DNA from: Alitiscatomonas aceti
Lineage (GTDB): Bacteria; Bacillota; Clostridia; Lachnospirales; Lachnospiraceae
Assembly: GCF_025567195.1 (NCBI RefSeq)
Contig: NZ_JAOQJF010000002.1
Coordinates: 1-64,000, forward strand
Direction of reading: 5' to 3'
Length of the DNA stretch: 64,000 nt
Shown: piece after piece, positions 33,237 through 41,260 of the stretch
Layout of the letters: each line of letters opens with the position of its first letter
Position numbering within the stretch: the first letter of the stretch is position 1
The notes under the pieces: model-generated
Told to the model about the DNA's origin: nothing
The model's database searches: none
Seen by the model: the letters and a program-made list of their open reading frames with translations, nothing else
Made by a program: the position numbers and the translations under genes

Positions 33237-34331
33237 ATGGATTATATCTGTTCTAAATGCGGAAAAAAAGTATCTGTTTCCACCCGCCAGGCCAGATGCA
33301 GCTGCGGGGGACTCTGGAAGCTGGATTTTACTCCACCTCCCTTTAGGCCGGACGGCATTGACAAAAGCCAGTGGAGCCAGTTCCGCTACCGGAAATACAT
33401 GGCCCTGGAGGACGAAAGCTGGAGGGAGCTGACCCTGGGAGAGGGTATGACTCCGGTGGTCCGCATGGACGGGAACGTTCTTTTAAAAATGGACTACATG
33501 ATGCCCACCCTTTCCTATAAGGACCGGGGGGCGGCCGTTCTGATGGCCCATTGTAAGGCGGCGGGAGTGGACTATGTGGTCCAGGACAGCAGCGGCAACG
33601 CAGGAAACAGCATTGCCGCCTATGCGTCCAGGGCCGGGATCCCCTGTGAGATCTTTGTGCCCCAGGGAACTTCTCCTAAAAAGATCGCCATGATCCGGGC
33701 CCACGGAGCCGTATGTACGGTGGTGCCCGGAAGCCGGGACCACTGTGCCGCCGTGTGCAGGGAAAAGGCCGACCGGGAAGGGCTGTACTACGCCAATCAT
33801 GTATACAATCCATTTTTCTATGAGGGGACAAAGACGTATATCTACGAGGTCATGGAGCAGCTGGGGAGGATCCCGGAACATCTGGTGATCCCCGTGGGAA
33901 ACGGTACGCTTTTCCTGGGGGCTGTAAAGGCCCTGGAGCATCTGCTGGAAAGTGGAGCCATTGTCTCCATGCCCCGGATCCTGGCGGTCCAGAGCGAAAA
34001 ATGCGATCCCTTATTAAAGGCGGCCCAGGAGGGCAGCCGGGAGCCCGCCAGGGTATCTCCGGAGCCCACACTGGCCGAGGGCATTGCCATTGGAGTTCCT
34101 ATGCGGGGAGAAGAGATCCTGGAGTACGCTTATAAATATCATGTCCAGTTCATCCATGCTCCGGAGGAGAAGATCCTGGAGGCCAGGGAGATCCTGGCCG
34201 GAAAGGGGATCTATTGTGAACACACCACTGCAGCCAATTACGCGGCCTACCTGGAATTCTGCCGCCAAAACGGAGAGACCAGAGACTGCCTGATCACCAT
34301 GTGCGGAGCGGGGCTGAAATCCGATCATTAA
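33237..34331 (+). CDS. Threonine-synthase-like PLP enzyme with N-terminal zinc ribbon
   Basis: A 364-residue fold-type II PLP enzyme. The N-terminal CSKCGKK and a CSC motif within the first 25 residues form a rubredoxin-like zinc ribbon, as in many threonine synthases. The PLP lysine is in SYKDRGAAVL (about residue 95), the substrate loop is QDSSGNAGNSIAAYASRAGIP, and the phosphate cup is VPVGNGTL-like (IPVGNGTLFLGAV). It lacks the C-terminal part of long threonine synthases. True threonine synthase, or a diaminopropionate ammonia-lyase or dehydratase-like side branch, are both possible. It has its own promoter, so it is probably separate from the sigma-54 operon. Confidence 0.85.
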   Translation: MDYICSKCGKKVSVSTRQARCSCGGLWKLDFTPPPFRPDGIDKSQWSQFRYRKYMALEDESWRELTLGEGMTPVVRMDGNVLLKMDYMMPTLSYKDRGAAVLMAHCKAAGVDYVVQDSSGNAGNSIAAYASRAGIPCEIFVPQGTSPKKIAMIRAHGAVCTVVPGSRDHCAAVCREKADREGLYYANHVYNPFFYEGTKTYIYEVMEQLGRIPEHLVIPVGNGTLFLGAVKALEHLLESGAIVSMPRILAVQSEKCDPLLKAAQEGSREPARVSPEPTLAEGIAIGVPMRGEEILEYAYKYHVQFIHAPEEKILEAREILAGKGIYCEHTTAANYAAYLEFCRQNGETRDCLITMCGAGLKSDH

Positions 34332-34391
34332 GGGAGCTGTCCCAGGGAAAGGGCGTGCCCCGGCCGGTTGGAATGCAAAAATAGGAGATAG

Positions 34392-34437
34392 AAAAACAGA
34401 GAGCCAGCCACTTAAAAATGGCGGACTCTCTGTTTTT
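34392..34437. terminator. Bidirectional terminator
   Basis: AAAAACAGAGAG (34392-34403) pairs with CTCTCTGTTTTT (34426-34437). It serves the threonine-synthase-like gene and possibly the convergent Asp-rich gene. Confidence 0.85.
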
Positions 34438-34475
34438 GTAACTATTTCAGATACTGCATCAGTTCTGAGAGGGTA

Positions 34476-34892
34476 TCAATCGTCATCGCGGTCGTCGTTG
34501 TAGTCATCGCGGTCGTCGTTGTCATCGTCCCGGTCGTCTCTGTCATCCCTGTCATCGTCCCACCGGCCATCGTCATCCACCCAGCAATGGTCCGGGGGCC
34601 AGCCGCTGGTCAAAAGGGAGCCATCGCTGTTCAGAAAGTACCATCCGTCGTCCAGCTCCACCCATCCGGTGGCCATATATCCGGAATCATGGAAATAATA
34701 CCATTTTCCGTCAATAAGCTTCCAGCTTTTTTTCACATAATCGTCGTCATCATCCTGGTCGTCATCGTCATCGACTTCATACCACCAGCCGCTGGAATCC
34801 TGTTTCCATTCATCCGCAGAGGCAGAAAAGGGTAATGCGGCGGCCGCGGTCATGGCAGCCAGTAAAGTGATCAAAAGTTTTTTTCTCATCAT
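34476..34892 (-). CDS. Secreted Asp-rich protein with cell-wall-binding repeats
   Basis: A 138-residue exported protein with a signal peptide (MMRKKLLITLLAAMTAAAALPFSASA, cleavage near residue 26). Two choline/glucan-binding-type (CW_binding_1) units follow, recognised by WKLIDGKWYYFHDSGYMATGW and WVELDDGWYFLNSDGSLLTSGW. An acidic insert of about ten Asp residues breaks the first unit, and the last 25-30 residues are Asp/Arg/Asn repeats (DDRDDRDDRDDDNDDRD-type). The tail is encoded by 21-bp direct repeats. The extreme acidity suggests cation binding at the cell surface (inference). GGGGGGCACTGAA precedes the start. No enzyme domain. Confidence 0.85.
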   Translation of the reverse strand: MMRKKLLITLLAAMTAAAALPFSASADEWKQDSSGWWYEVDDDDDQDDDDDYVKKSWKLIDGKWYYFHDSGYMATGWVELDDGWYFLNSDGSLLTSGWPPDHCWVDDDGRWDDDRDDRDDRDDDNDDRDDYNDDRDDD

Positions 34893-35061
34893 TTCAGTGC
34901 CCCCCTGTCGTTTTTCTGATCGGTGAGTGGAGTATAATGGATAAAGGTATGAATTGAATCAAAGGTATGTAAAAACAGAGTAAAATCTGGAGCCCATGAC
35001 AGCATATCTTCCATCAGTCCGATGTTTTAGAAAAATATTTTGTGCACTTTGCATATTTTAC

Positions 35062-35090
35062 TTGTAATATTGCATGAATTTTGGTAGAAT
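35062..35090 (+). promoter_or_regulatory. Promoter of the EF-G-like gene
   Basis: TTGTAA (35062-35067), a 17-bp spacer and TAGAAT (35085-35090), 73 bp before the chosen start. Confidence 0.6.
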
Positions 35091-35163
35091 ATCGTCATAG
35101 GTTCGGAGATGAAAATGAAATTGTCCGAAAACCAACGACTAAAACAGTACGGGAGGAATGAAT

Positions 35164-37269
35164 ATGGACGTTTATGGAACAAAACAGATCCGCAATGTTG
35201 TACTTTTAGGCCACGGTGGTGCCGGAAAGTCCACAGTCGCTGAAGCACTGGCTTATCTGACCGGCGTGACCAAGAGAATGGGAAAAATCTCTGACGGAAA
35301 TACCATCAGTGATTACGATAAAGAAGAAATTAAAAGACAGTTCTCAATTTCTACAACCATGGTCCCCATTGAATACCAGGGCGCAGAAGGTAAAGTTAAG
35401 ATCAACCTCCTGGATACTCCCGGATACTTCGACTTTGTGGGCGAAGTGGAAGAGGCTGTCAGCGTTGCAGATGCGGCTATTATCGTTGTAAACTGCAAGG
35501 CAGGGATCGAAGTAGGTACAGAAAAGGCATGGGAGTTATGCGAAGAGTACCGCCTCCCCAGGATCATCTTTGTGACCAATATGGATGATGACCATGCATC
35601 CTTCCGTGAACTGATCTTAAAGCTGGAAAAACAGTTTGGAAGAAAGATCGCCCCGTTCCAGGTGCCGATCCGTGAAAATGAAAAATTCGTCGGCTTCGTA
35701 AACGCTGTTAAGATGGAGGGCAGACGGTTTACGAATCTGTCCGACTATGAGGAATGTGAGATTCCCGAATATACGAAGAAAAACTTAGGGATCATCCGCG
35801 ATGCCCTGATCGAGGCCGTGGCTGAGACCAGCGAGGAATATATGGAGCGTTATTTCTCCGGCGAGGAATTCACCCAGGATGAGATCTATACAGCCGTACA
35901 GACCAACGTCTGCCAGGGCAATATCGTTCCTGTCATGATGGGCTCCGGTATCAACTGCCAGGGCTTCCACGCTCTGTTAAACGCCATCGACCGCTACTTC
36001 CCGTCGCCGGATGAGGCTGGCGAGTGCATCGGCGTGGACGTTTCCAACGGCGAGCGTTTTACAGCTAAGTATAACGACGAGGTCTCCCTTTCTGCAAAGG
36101 TATTTAAGACCGTGGTGGATCCGTTCATCGGAAAATACTCCATGATGAAGATCTGTACCGGCATTTTAAAGCCCGACAGCACCATTTATAACGTAAATAA
36201 AGATGCAGAAGAAAAGATCGCCAAGGTTTATATGTTAAGAGGTAAGGAAGTGATCGAGGTTCCGGAGTTAAGGGCCGGAGACATCGGCGCTGTTGCGAAG
36301 CTAAGCGTTACCCAGACCGGCGATACCATCGCTTTGCGGAGCGCTCCCATCGTTTACCATAAGCCGAAGATCTCCACACCGTATACATATATGCGCTATA
36401 TGGCAAAGACCAAGGGCGACGAAGACAAGATCTCCAGCGCGCTTTCCAAGCTTATGGAAGAGGATCTGACTCTGCGGGCTGTCAACGATGCAGAGAATCG
36501 TCAGAGCCTTCTTTACGGTATTGGCGACCAGCAGCTGGAAGTGGTTGTCAGCAAGCTCCTGGGCCGTTATAAGGTAGAGGTAGAGCTCTCCAAACCGAAA
36601 TTTGCATTCCGCGAGACCATCCGCAAGAAAGTGGAGGCTCCCGGAAGATATAAGAAGCAGTCCGGCGGACACGGTCAGTTCGGCGATGTTAAGATGTCCT
36701 TTGAGCCCTCCGGCGATTTGGAGACACCTTATGTATTCGAGGAAAAAGTATTCGGCGGCGCAGTTCCCAAGAACTACTTCCCGGCAGTGGAAAAGGGCGT
36801 TCAGGAATGCTGCGTGAAGGGCCCGCTGGCCGCATATCCGGTGGTCGGCATCAAGGCTACTCTTCTGGACGGCTCCTACCATCCGGTGGACTCCTCCGAA
36901 ATGGCCTTTAAGATGGCTGCGACCCTGGCCTTCAAGAAGGGCTTTATGGAAGCCGGTCCGGTGCTCTTAGAGCCCATCGCCTCCTTAAAGGTCGTGGTTC
37001 CGGATAAATATACCGGCGACGTAATGGGAGATCTGAACCGCAGAAGAGGCCGCGTTCTTGGAATGAATTCCTTACACGGCGGAAAACAGGAGATCGTGGC
37101 GGACGTGCCAGTATCTGAGCTTTATGGTTATAATACGGACCTTCGTTCCATGACCGGCGGTATCGGCGTATTTTCTTATGAATTCAGCCGTTACGAGCAG
37201 GCTCCCGGCGACGTTCAGAAGAAGGAAGTGGAAGCAAGGGCAGCAAGCCTTGATTCTTCCGAGTCCTAA
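35164..37269 (+). CDS. EF-G-like translation factor GTPase (EF-G paralogue)
   Basis: A 701-residue protein with the five-domain EF-G layout. The G1 motif is GHGGAGKSTVAEAL instead of AHIDAGKTT, and G4 reads TNMD instead of NKMD. These departures mark the divergent EF-G2-type paralogue seen in Firmicutes, not the housekeeping fusA (no rpsL-rpsG-tuf context). Domain IV (ETIRKKVEAPGRYKKQSGGHGQFGDV) and domain V are complete. Role uncertain: ribosome-linked, perhaps rescue or stress. The start at 35164 is preferred since GGGAGG lies 7 bp before it; an ATG at 35158 is only 1 bp away from that site. A hairpin terminator follows. Confidence 0.92.
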   Translation: MDVYGTKQIRNVVLLGHGGAGKSTVAEALAYLTGVTKRMGKISDGNTISDYDKEEIKRQFSISTTMVPIEYQGAEGKVKINLLDTPGYFDFVGEVEEAVSVADAAIIVVNCKAGIEVGTEKAWELCEEYRLPRIIFVTNMDDDHASFRELILKLEKQFGRKIAPFQVPIRENEKFVGFVNAVKMEGRRFTNLSDYEECEIPEYTKKNLGIIRDALIEAVAETSEEYMERYFSGEEFTQDEIYTAVQTNVCQGNIVPVMMGSGINCQGFHALLNAIDRYFPSPDEAGECIGVDVSNGERFTAKYNDEVSLSAKVFKTVVDPFIGKYSMMKICTGILKPDSTIYNVNKDAEEKIAKVYMLRGKEVIEVPELRAGDIGAVAKLSVTQTGDTIALRSAPIVYHKPKISTPYTYMRYMAKTKGDEDKISSALSKLMEEDLTLRAVNDAENRQSLLYGIGDQQLEVVVSKLLGRYKVEVELSKPKFAFRETIRKKVEAPGRYKKQSGGHGQFGDVKMSFEPSGDLETPYVFEEKVFGGAVPKNYFPAVEKGVQECCVKGPLAAYPVVGIKATLLDGSYHPVDSSEMAFKMAATLAFKKGFMEAGPVLLEPIASLKVVVPDKYTGDVMGDLNRRRGRVLGMNSLHGGKQEIVADVPVSELYGYNTDLRSMTGGIGVFSYEFSRYEQAPGDVQKKEVEARAASLDSSES

Positions 37270-37285
37270 GATACAGAAATAAGCG

Positions 37286-37337
37286 GTCCCCTTCCCGGGT
37301 TTCGGAAAATTTCAGAAATCCTGGGGAGGGGACTTTT
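37286..37337 (+). terminator. Terminator after the EF-G-like gene
   Basis: GTCCCCTTCCC pairs with GGGGAGGGGAC (37286-37296 with 37323-37333, one bulge), with an inner GGTTTC/GAAATC helix, followed by TTTT. Confidence 0.75.
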
Positions 37338-37415
37338 GCAGTACGGTCCCGGCAGACGCCCGCCAAGGCTGGGAACGCAGATACAGGAGCGGACGGACAC
37401 GAAAAGGAGAAAAAT

Positions 37416-38597
37416 ATGTGGGAAATTTGTAAAGATTTACAGGATGAGATCGTAACCATGCGCAGGGACCTGCACCAGATCCCAGAGATCGGGGGAGACC
37501 TGCCGGAGACCAAGGCATACGTAATGAAGAAGCTGACAGAAATGGGGATCCCATTTACTGAAAATAAAAGCGACAGCGGCCTTATGGCTGAGATCCGGGG
37601 AGGAAAGCCGGGAAAGACCATTGCCCTCCGGGCTGATATGGATGCCCTGCCCATCCAGGAGGCCAATGAAGTGGAATATATCTCCCGGCATGAAGGAATC
37701 ATGCACGCCTGCGGCCATGACGCCCATACGGCCATGCTCCTGGGGGCAGCCAGGGTATTGAGTGAAAATAAGGACCGGATCCCAGGTACAGTCCGCCTTT
37801 TATTCCAGACCGATGAGGAGGGTTCCAGAGGAGCGGAGCGCACCATAAAGGAAGGCGGGATCCAGGGGGCGGACGCAGTGTTCGGCACCCATATCGGAAC
37901 CATACTTTCTAAAGACATCCCGTCGGGAACCATGGTATGCACGCCGGGCTGCTGTATGGCGTCTTTCGATAAATTTGTGATCCGGGTAAAGGGTAACGGC
38001 TGTCATGGCTCCACACCGGAAAAGGGCGTGGACCCCATTAATATCGCTTCCCATATTGTGATCAATCTCCAGGAGATCGTTGCCAGGGAGATCGCGGCCA
38101 CGAAGCCGGCAGTGCTGACCATCGGCCATATGGAGGCCGGGTTCGCATACAATGTGATCCCATCGGAAGCTCTGATCGAGGGGACCATCCGTGCCCTGGA
38201 GGAGGACGTCCGCCAGGAGCTGGCCAGACGGATCAAAGAGGTGGCGGAGGCCACGGCCAGGACCTTCCGCGGTGAAGTGGAGTATGAGATGATCTGGGGA
38301 GCTCCGCCGGTGATCAGCGATCCAGAGATGGCGGCTCTGGCAGCAGATTGTGCAAGAGAGGTGGTCGGGGAGAGCCGTGTCATCGACCATGTGGACGCGC
38401 CCAACATGGGAGGCGAGGACTTTGCTTATTTCCTCAATCAGGTGCCGGGAGCCTTCATGTTCTTAAGCTCCTCCAACCCGGAAAAGCACACCGACGTCCC
38501 CCATCATAACCCCAGGTTCAATGTGGACGAGGATGTGCTTTGGATCGGATCAGCCATGTTTGTAAAGATCGTGGAAAGATTTCTGGAAATAGAATAA
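37416..38597 (+). CDS. M20 family amidohydrolase
   Basis: A 393-residue M20D peptidase/aminoacylase (N-acyl-amino-acid or IAA-amino-acid hydrolase type). Metal-site segments are LRADMDALPIQE, HACGHDAHTAMLLGAA and QTDEEGSRGAERTIKEGG (catalytic Glu-Glu), followed by the GTHIG His and the dimerisation domain. A late MGGEDFAYFL segment completes the site. It likely removes acyl groups from amino acids or splits small amide conjugates in the cytoplasm. AAAAGGAGAAAAAT precedes the ATG. The convergent TSUP gene begins its 3' end 19 bp away. Confidence 0.94.
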   Translation: MWEICKDLQDEIVTMRRDLHQIPEIGGDLPETKAYVMKKLTEMGIPFTENKSDSGLMAEIRGGKPGKTIALRADMDALPIQEANEVEYISRHEGIMHACGHDAHTAMLLGAARVLSENKDRIPGTVRLLFQTDEEGSRGAERTIKEGGIQGADAVFGTHIGTILSKDIPSGTMVCTPGCCMASFDKFVIRVKGNGCHGSTPEKGVDPINIASHIVINLQEIVAREIAATKPAVLTIGHMEAGFAYNVIPSEALIEGTIRALEEDVRQELARRIKEVAEATARTFRGEVEYEMIWGAPPVISDPEMAALAADCAREVVGESRVIDHVDAPNMGGEDFAYFLNQVPGAFMFLSSSNPEKHTDVPHHNPRFNVDEDVLWIGSAMFVKIVERFLEIE

Positions 38598-38616
38598 AAG
38601 AACAGAGGATGCTGCT

Positions 38617-39375
38617 TTATTTGCCCAGCAGCAGCTTTACGATCAGCACCACCACCACGCAGATCATCACGGGCCGGATGATCTTTGCTCCGTTTTTCAC
38701 GGCAAAGCCTGCGCCGATGTAATTTCCCAGGACGTTGCATACGGCGCATGGAATGCCGATGGCAAAGGGAACGTTTCCAGAAAGGATGTAGCTGATGAGG
38801 GCGGTATAGTTGGAGACGATCAGGACCATCTTTGCATTCCCGGAGCTGGTGCGGATATCATAGTGGAACAGGAATGTAAAGAGCAGCATGGCGATGGTGC
38901 CGCCGCCGGGGCCGTAAAGGCTGTCGTAAAGGCCGATGGTCATACCAGTGATTAGGGCCATGAGAATGTTCCGGGCCGTCAGAGGCTGCTCCTTTGCCGT
39001 GTAACTCCAGGCGTTTTTCACGAAGATCACCAGAACGGCGGTCAGGGGCAGCAGTACCATGAGCATGGACCGGATCTGGGCGTCGGTGAGGTAAAAAATG
39101 ATCCGGGTGCCTAAAAAGGAGCAGAGGAACGAGGAAACGGCGCTGACAGCTGTGATCTTAAGATCCAGACAGCCGCTTTTAAAGTATTTATATGCGGCGG
39201 CGGTGCTTCCGAAGGCACATTGGAACTTATTGCATCCATATACGTAATACATGGGCATTCCGCACATCATATAGGCCGGCATGGCGATGAGTCCGCCGCC
39301 TCCGGCGATGGAGTCGATGAATCCGGCGACAAACAGCATGGGACAGAGCCAGATCAGATTGTGAACGTATTCCAT
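38617..39375 (-). CDS. TSUP (TauE/SafE) family permease
   Basis: A 252-residue membrane protein with eight hydrophobic segments and the TauE/SafE hallmark glycine motifs: GFIDSIAGGGGLIAMPAYM in the first half and GLYDSLYGPGGGTIAMLLFTF in the second. The family exports or imports sulfite, sulfoacetate and related organosulfur anions, or other small acids; the substrate is not defined here. AAGGGGGATTTTACTGCT precedes the ATG. Single-gene unit. Confidence 0.92.
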   Translation of the reverse strand: MEYVHNLIWLCPMLFVAGFIDSIAGGGGLIAMPAYMMCGMPMYYVYGCNKFQCAFGSTAAAYKYFKSGCLDLKITAVSAVSSFLCSFLGTRIIFYLTDAQIRSMLMVLLPLTAVLVIFVKNAWSYTAKEQPLTARNILMALITGMTIGLYDSLYGPGGGTIAMLLFTFLFHYDIRTSSGNAKMVLIVSNYTALISYILSGNVPFAIGIPCAVCNVLGNYIGAGFAVKNGAKIIRPVMICVVVVLIVKLLLGK

Positions 39376-39528
39376 AGCAGTAAAATCCCCCTTGTGGTTT
39401 TGTTTTTTATCATTTGTGCCCTACCATCATAAACTGGTTCATGGAAATAGTCAAATGATTTTGGATTCATCACCGGGTCCGGCCTCCGGGGAAGCTGCCT
39501 GGGACCGGAAGGAAAGGAGGCTGAAGGC

Positions 39529-39612
39529 GTGAGCAAAGAACAAAAGAGGATGGCCGCGATCTTTCTGTGCATCATGGGGATCGTGGGAACGCTGATGGCC
39601 TTGAAGCGGTAA
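39529..39612 (+). CDS. 27-residue single-pass membrane peptide
   Basis: A short frame opens with GTG after an excellent AAAGGAGG 9 bp upstream and ends TAA at 39612. It encodes a basic N-terminus (SKEQKR), one hydrophobic helix (MAAIFLCIMGIVGTLMAL) and a KR end, the layout of small Firmicute membrane peptides. A strong terminator starts 25 bp after the stop, so this is a complete mini-transcription unit. No family name can be given. Confidence 0.6.
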   Translation: MSKEQKRMAAIFLCIMGIVGTLMALKR

Positions 39613-39637
39613 GGGCTTCCGGAGGGACCGGAACGAT

Positions 39638-39679
39638 AAAGCACCTTCCTCCGCCGCTATGACGAAGGGAGGTGCTTTT
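39638..39679 (+). terminator. Terminator after the small membrane peptide
   Basis: AAAGCACCT (39638-39646) pairs with AGGTGCTTT (39670-39678), with additional inner pairing, ending in TTTT. Confidence 0.8.
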
Positions 39680-39787
39680 CTGCACGGACAGTCCGATCAA
39701 TTAAAATTGTGCTGCGGTGATAACATGAAAAAATTGGAAATAGCTTTTACAGATACAAGAGAAAAAGTTGTGATTGATTGATGAAAC

Positions 39788-39928
39788 TTCTGGACAGAAG
39801 GATATTATATTCGTATAGTCGGATTAAATGAGGATAAAATAAAAAAGTATATCCAGGACCAGGAAAAGCATGATATTGCAATGGATAAGTTAAGTGTAAA
39901 AGAATATGAGGACCCTTTTAAGGGTTAA
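39788..39928 (+). pseudogene. IS200-type transposase (TnpA) C-terminal remnant
   Basis: After stops in all upstream context, one frame reads FWTEGYYIRIVGLN ... KKYIQDQEKHDIAMDKL and ends KEYEDPFKG before TAA at 39926-39928. This is the C-terminal helix and tail of the small single-strand HUH transposase of IS200/IS605 elements. The catalytic HUH and Tyr parts are gone. The stretch is strongly AT-rich against its neighbours. Identification rests on my recall of the family tail, with no alignment. Confidence 0.6.
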
Positions 39929-40090
39929 TGCCAAGCAGTAACAATACCCATTAAGGGACGACGAGTCAAGAGCAATATGGCTTGAACGGGGATGTGGGAA
40001 GGGCTATGTAAACAGAAATCCAACAGCTAAAAGAGAAGGCCAGCGCCTTGAGACGTTGGCCTGGTAACAAGGGATTATAGCTCTGGAGCA

Positions 40091-40113
40091 AATCACCCAT
40101 GGAACGGGTGATT
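40091..40113. repeat. Terminal hairpin of an IS200-like element
   Basis: AATCACCC (40091-40098) and GGGTGATT (40106-40113) form a perfect 8-bp stem with a 7-nt loop. It is the kind of subterminal hairpin that marks IS200/IS605 ends, and lies about 160 bp after the transposase remnant. Between them (39929-40090) I see one more imperfect hairpin at about 40042-40067 and no gene. Confidence 0.5.
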
Positions 40114-40594
40114 ATGATTTTGTTGTTTTGGGAGTGAGCCGATCATACTGAACGGTGACTTCTCCAGTGACGATGTTGATTTTTTCTTTCTTCAGTAGTG
40201 TGTAGCGCGGCTGGCCCTGAGCTTAGTCCTTCTCCGCTTTTGGGAAGAAAGTGCGGCACACCTGGGTATCATTCCCTGTGCGCTTGGCCAGAAATTCCTC
40301 CAAATGGACAAGTGGCTTCAATCGTGGCTCCATCTGTTGGAAAAATACGCTCTGTTGTGTCTGGGCGAATGTCAGCTTACCGGATAAAATCTCCTGCATA
40401 ATATTCGCCCGCCTGCCGGTCAGAAAGCGGATATTGTCTGTCAGTTTATGTAAGCCTGCCAAGTGATGGAAGTCCGCCCGATCAAAAGAAATGGTAAACT
40501 CCAGTGTTTTTCCTTTTCGTCCGGCAACAATATGGTACTGATAGGGCAGCAGGCGTTCAAAACCCGCTGCACATTCCTGTAATAAATCCATCAA
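40112..40594 (-). pseudogene. PBECR4-like nuclease-domain protein with an in-frame stop
   Basis: From an ATG at 40594 (AAAGAGGAATTTTG before it), 123 residues resemble PBECR4-type phage and mobile-element proteins: LLPYQYHIVAGRKGKTLEFTISF and DFHHLAGLHKL are the recognisable parts. A TAA at 40223-40225 ends it. The same frame continues for 36 more sense codons (GQPRYTLLKKEKINIVTGEV and on) to a stop at 40112-40114, and that continuation looks like the natural C terminus. So the gene probably carries a nonsense mutation. The final stop coincides with the IS200-type hairpin, which may have clipped the original end. A strong promoter and structured leader lie upstream. Confidence 0.65.
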
Positions 40595-40614
40595 AATTCC
40601 TCTTTCTTAATGAA

Positions 40615-40644
40615 AAAAGACCCTGCCTTATAGCAGGGTCTTTT
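40615..40644 (-). terminator. Intrinsic terminator inside the leader of the PBECR4-like gene
   Basis: AAGACCCTGC and GCAGGGTCTT form a perfect 10-bp stem (12 with flanking A-T pairs) and a TTTTTT run on the minus strand. It lies between the promoter and the gene start, 20 bp before the ATG, so it must be bypassed for expression. Confidence 0.85.
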
Positions 40645-40790
40645 GGAGCATTTTCTTTCGGCCTTAACAGCCTACGCCGGTTTGAGGTTTCACTGCACAA
40701 CCCCTCCTGAAAGCTCCGTAAGACAATGCCTGCCGGCGCACCCTCTTACTTCAACGCTTTGACAGACACACGCCGTTGCCTGTCTTGTAC
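40645..40790 (-). ncRNA. Structured 5' leader, candidate attenuator or antitermination RNA
   Basis: About 145 nt between a consensus promoter and an intrinsic terminator, read on the minus strand. Two long-range helices can close domains: AAGACA with TGTCTT together with CGGCG/CGCCG, and GGAGC(TTTC) with (GAAAG)GCTCC just before the terminator. The second domain has further GAGG/CCTC and CGG/CCG arms. This promoter - structured RNA - terminator - gene order is that of a riboswitch or antitermination leader. I do not recognise a known class. It could be related to RNA elements on conjugative transposons. Confidence 0.5.
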
Positions 40791-40794
40791 TATT

Positions 40795-40823
40795 ATTATA
40801 CGCGGCAAACGAAAATATGTCAA
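40795..40823 (-). promoter_or_regulatory. Consensus sigma-70 promoter of the PBECR4-like leader
   Basis: Minus-strand TTGACA (40818-40823), a 17-bp spacer and TATAAT (40795-40800): a perfect match in both hexamers. Predicted RNA start near 40788. Confidence 0.88.
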
Positions 40824-40882
40824 TCCCCATGCAAAATCCACACTGAGAAAACAGTATGTCGCAGGGCAATGGATTCCGGCAC

Positions 40883-40911
40883 TTGACAGAAAAACCGAAA
40901 TATGATACATT
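40883..40911 (+). promoter_or_regulatory. leuS: Promoter of the leuS T-box transcript
   Basis: TTGACA (40883-40888), a 17-bp spacer and TACATT (40906-40911) with TG at 40903-40904 (extended -10). Confidence 0.75.
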
Positions 40912-40919
40912 AAATTCCA

Positions 40920-41185
40920 GTTCAAAAACTTAGAAGAGGAGCAGTAGGGACGGAATGGGATCCAGAGAGCCGCTGGGTGGTGCGAAGCGGTTTCCGTGAA
41001 ATTCTGAACTCGCCTCGGAGTTGCATGCTGAAGGGGATTTTTTAGTCTCTGGGTAGGCAGAGCCGGTCCGACCGTTACCAGGAAATGAGTGCGTGAAAGC
41101 CCAGGGCCTTCACGAAATAGAGTGGTACCGCGTGTGAATCAAGCCCCACGTCTCTATGAATGGATAGAGACCTGGGGCATTTTTG
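40920..41185 (+). ncRNA. T-box leader controlling leuS
   Basis: A tRNA-sensing leader. Stem I carries the AGAGAG and GGTGGTGCGA elements typical of T-boxes. The specifier loop holds GAACTCGCC, with CTC (41009-41011) as the leucine codon. The conserved T-box GTGGTACCGCG is at 41122-41132. The terminator hairpin is GCCCCACGTCTCTAT paired with ATAGAGACCTGGGGC (41143-41178) and a T-run. Uncharged tRNA-Leu should stabilise the antiterminator and turn on leuS. Confidence 0.93.
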
Positions 41186-41260
41186 TTTCACTGGGAAGTT
41201 CCGTTCCCGGCGAGGCATATACACTGGTGATCCGTACCAAAGGAAATGGAGGAAATCGTC

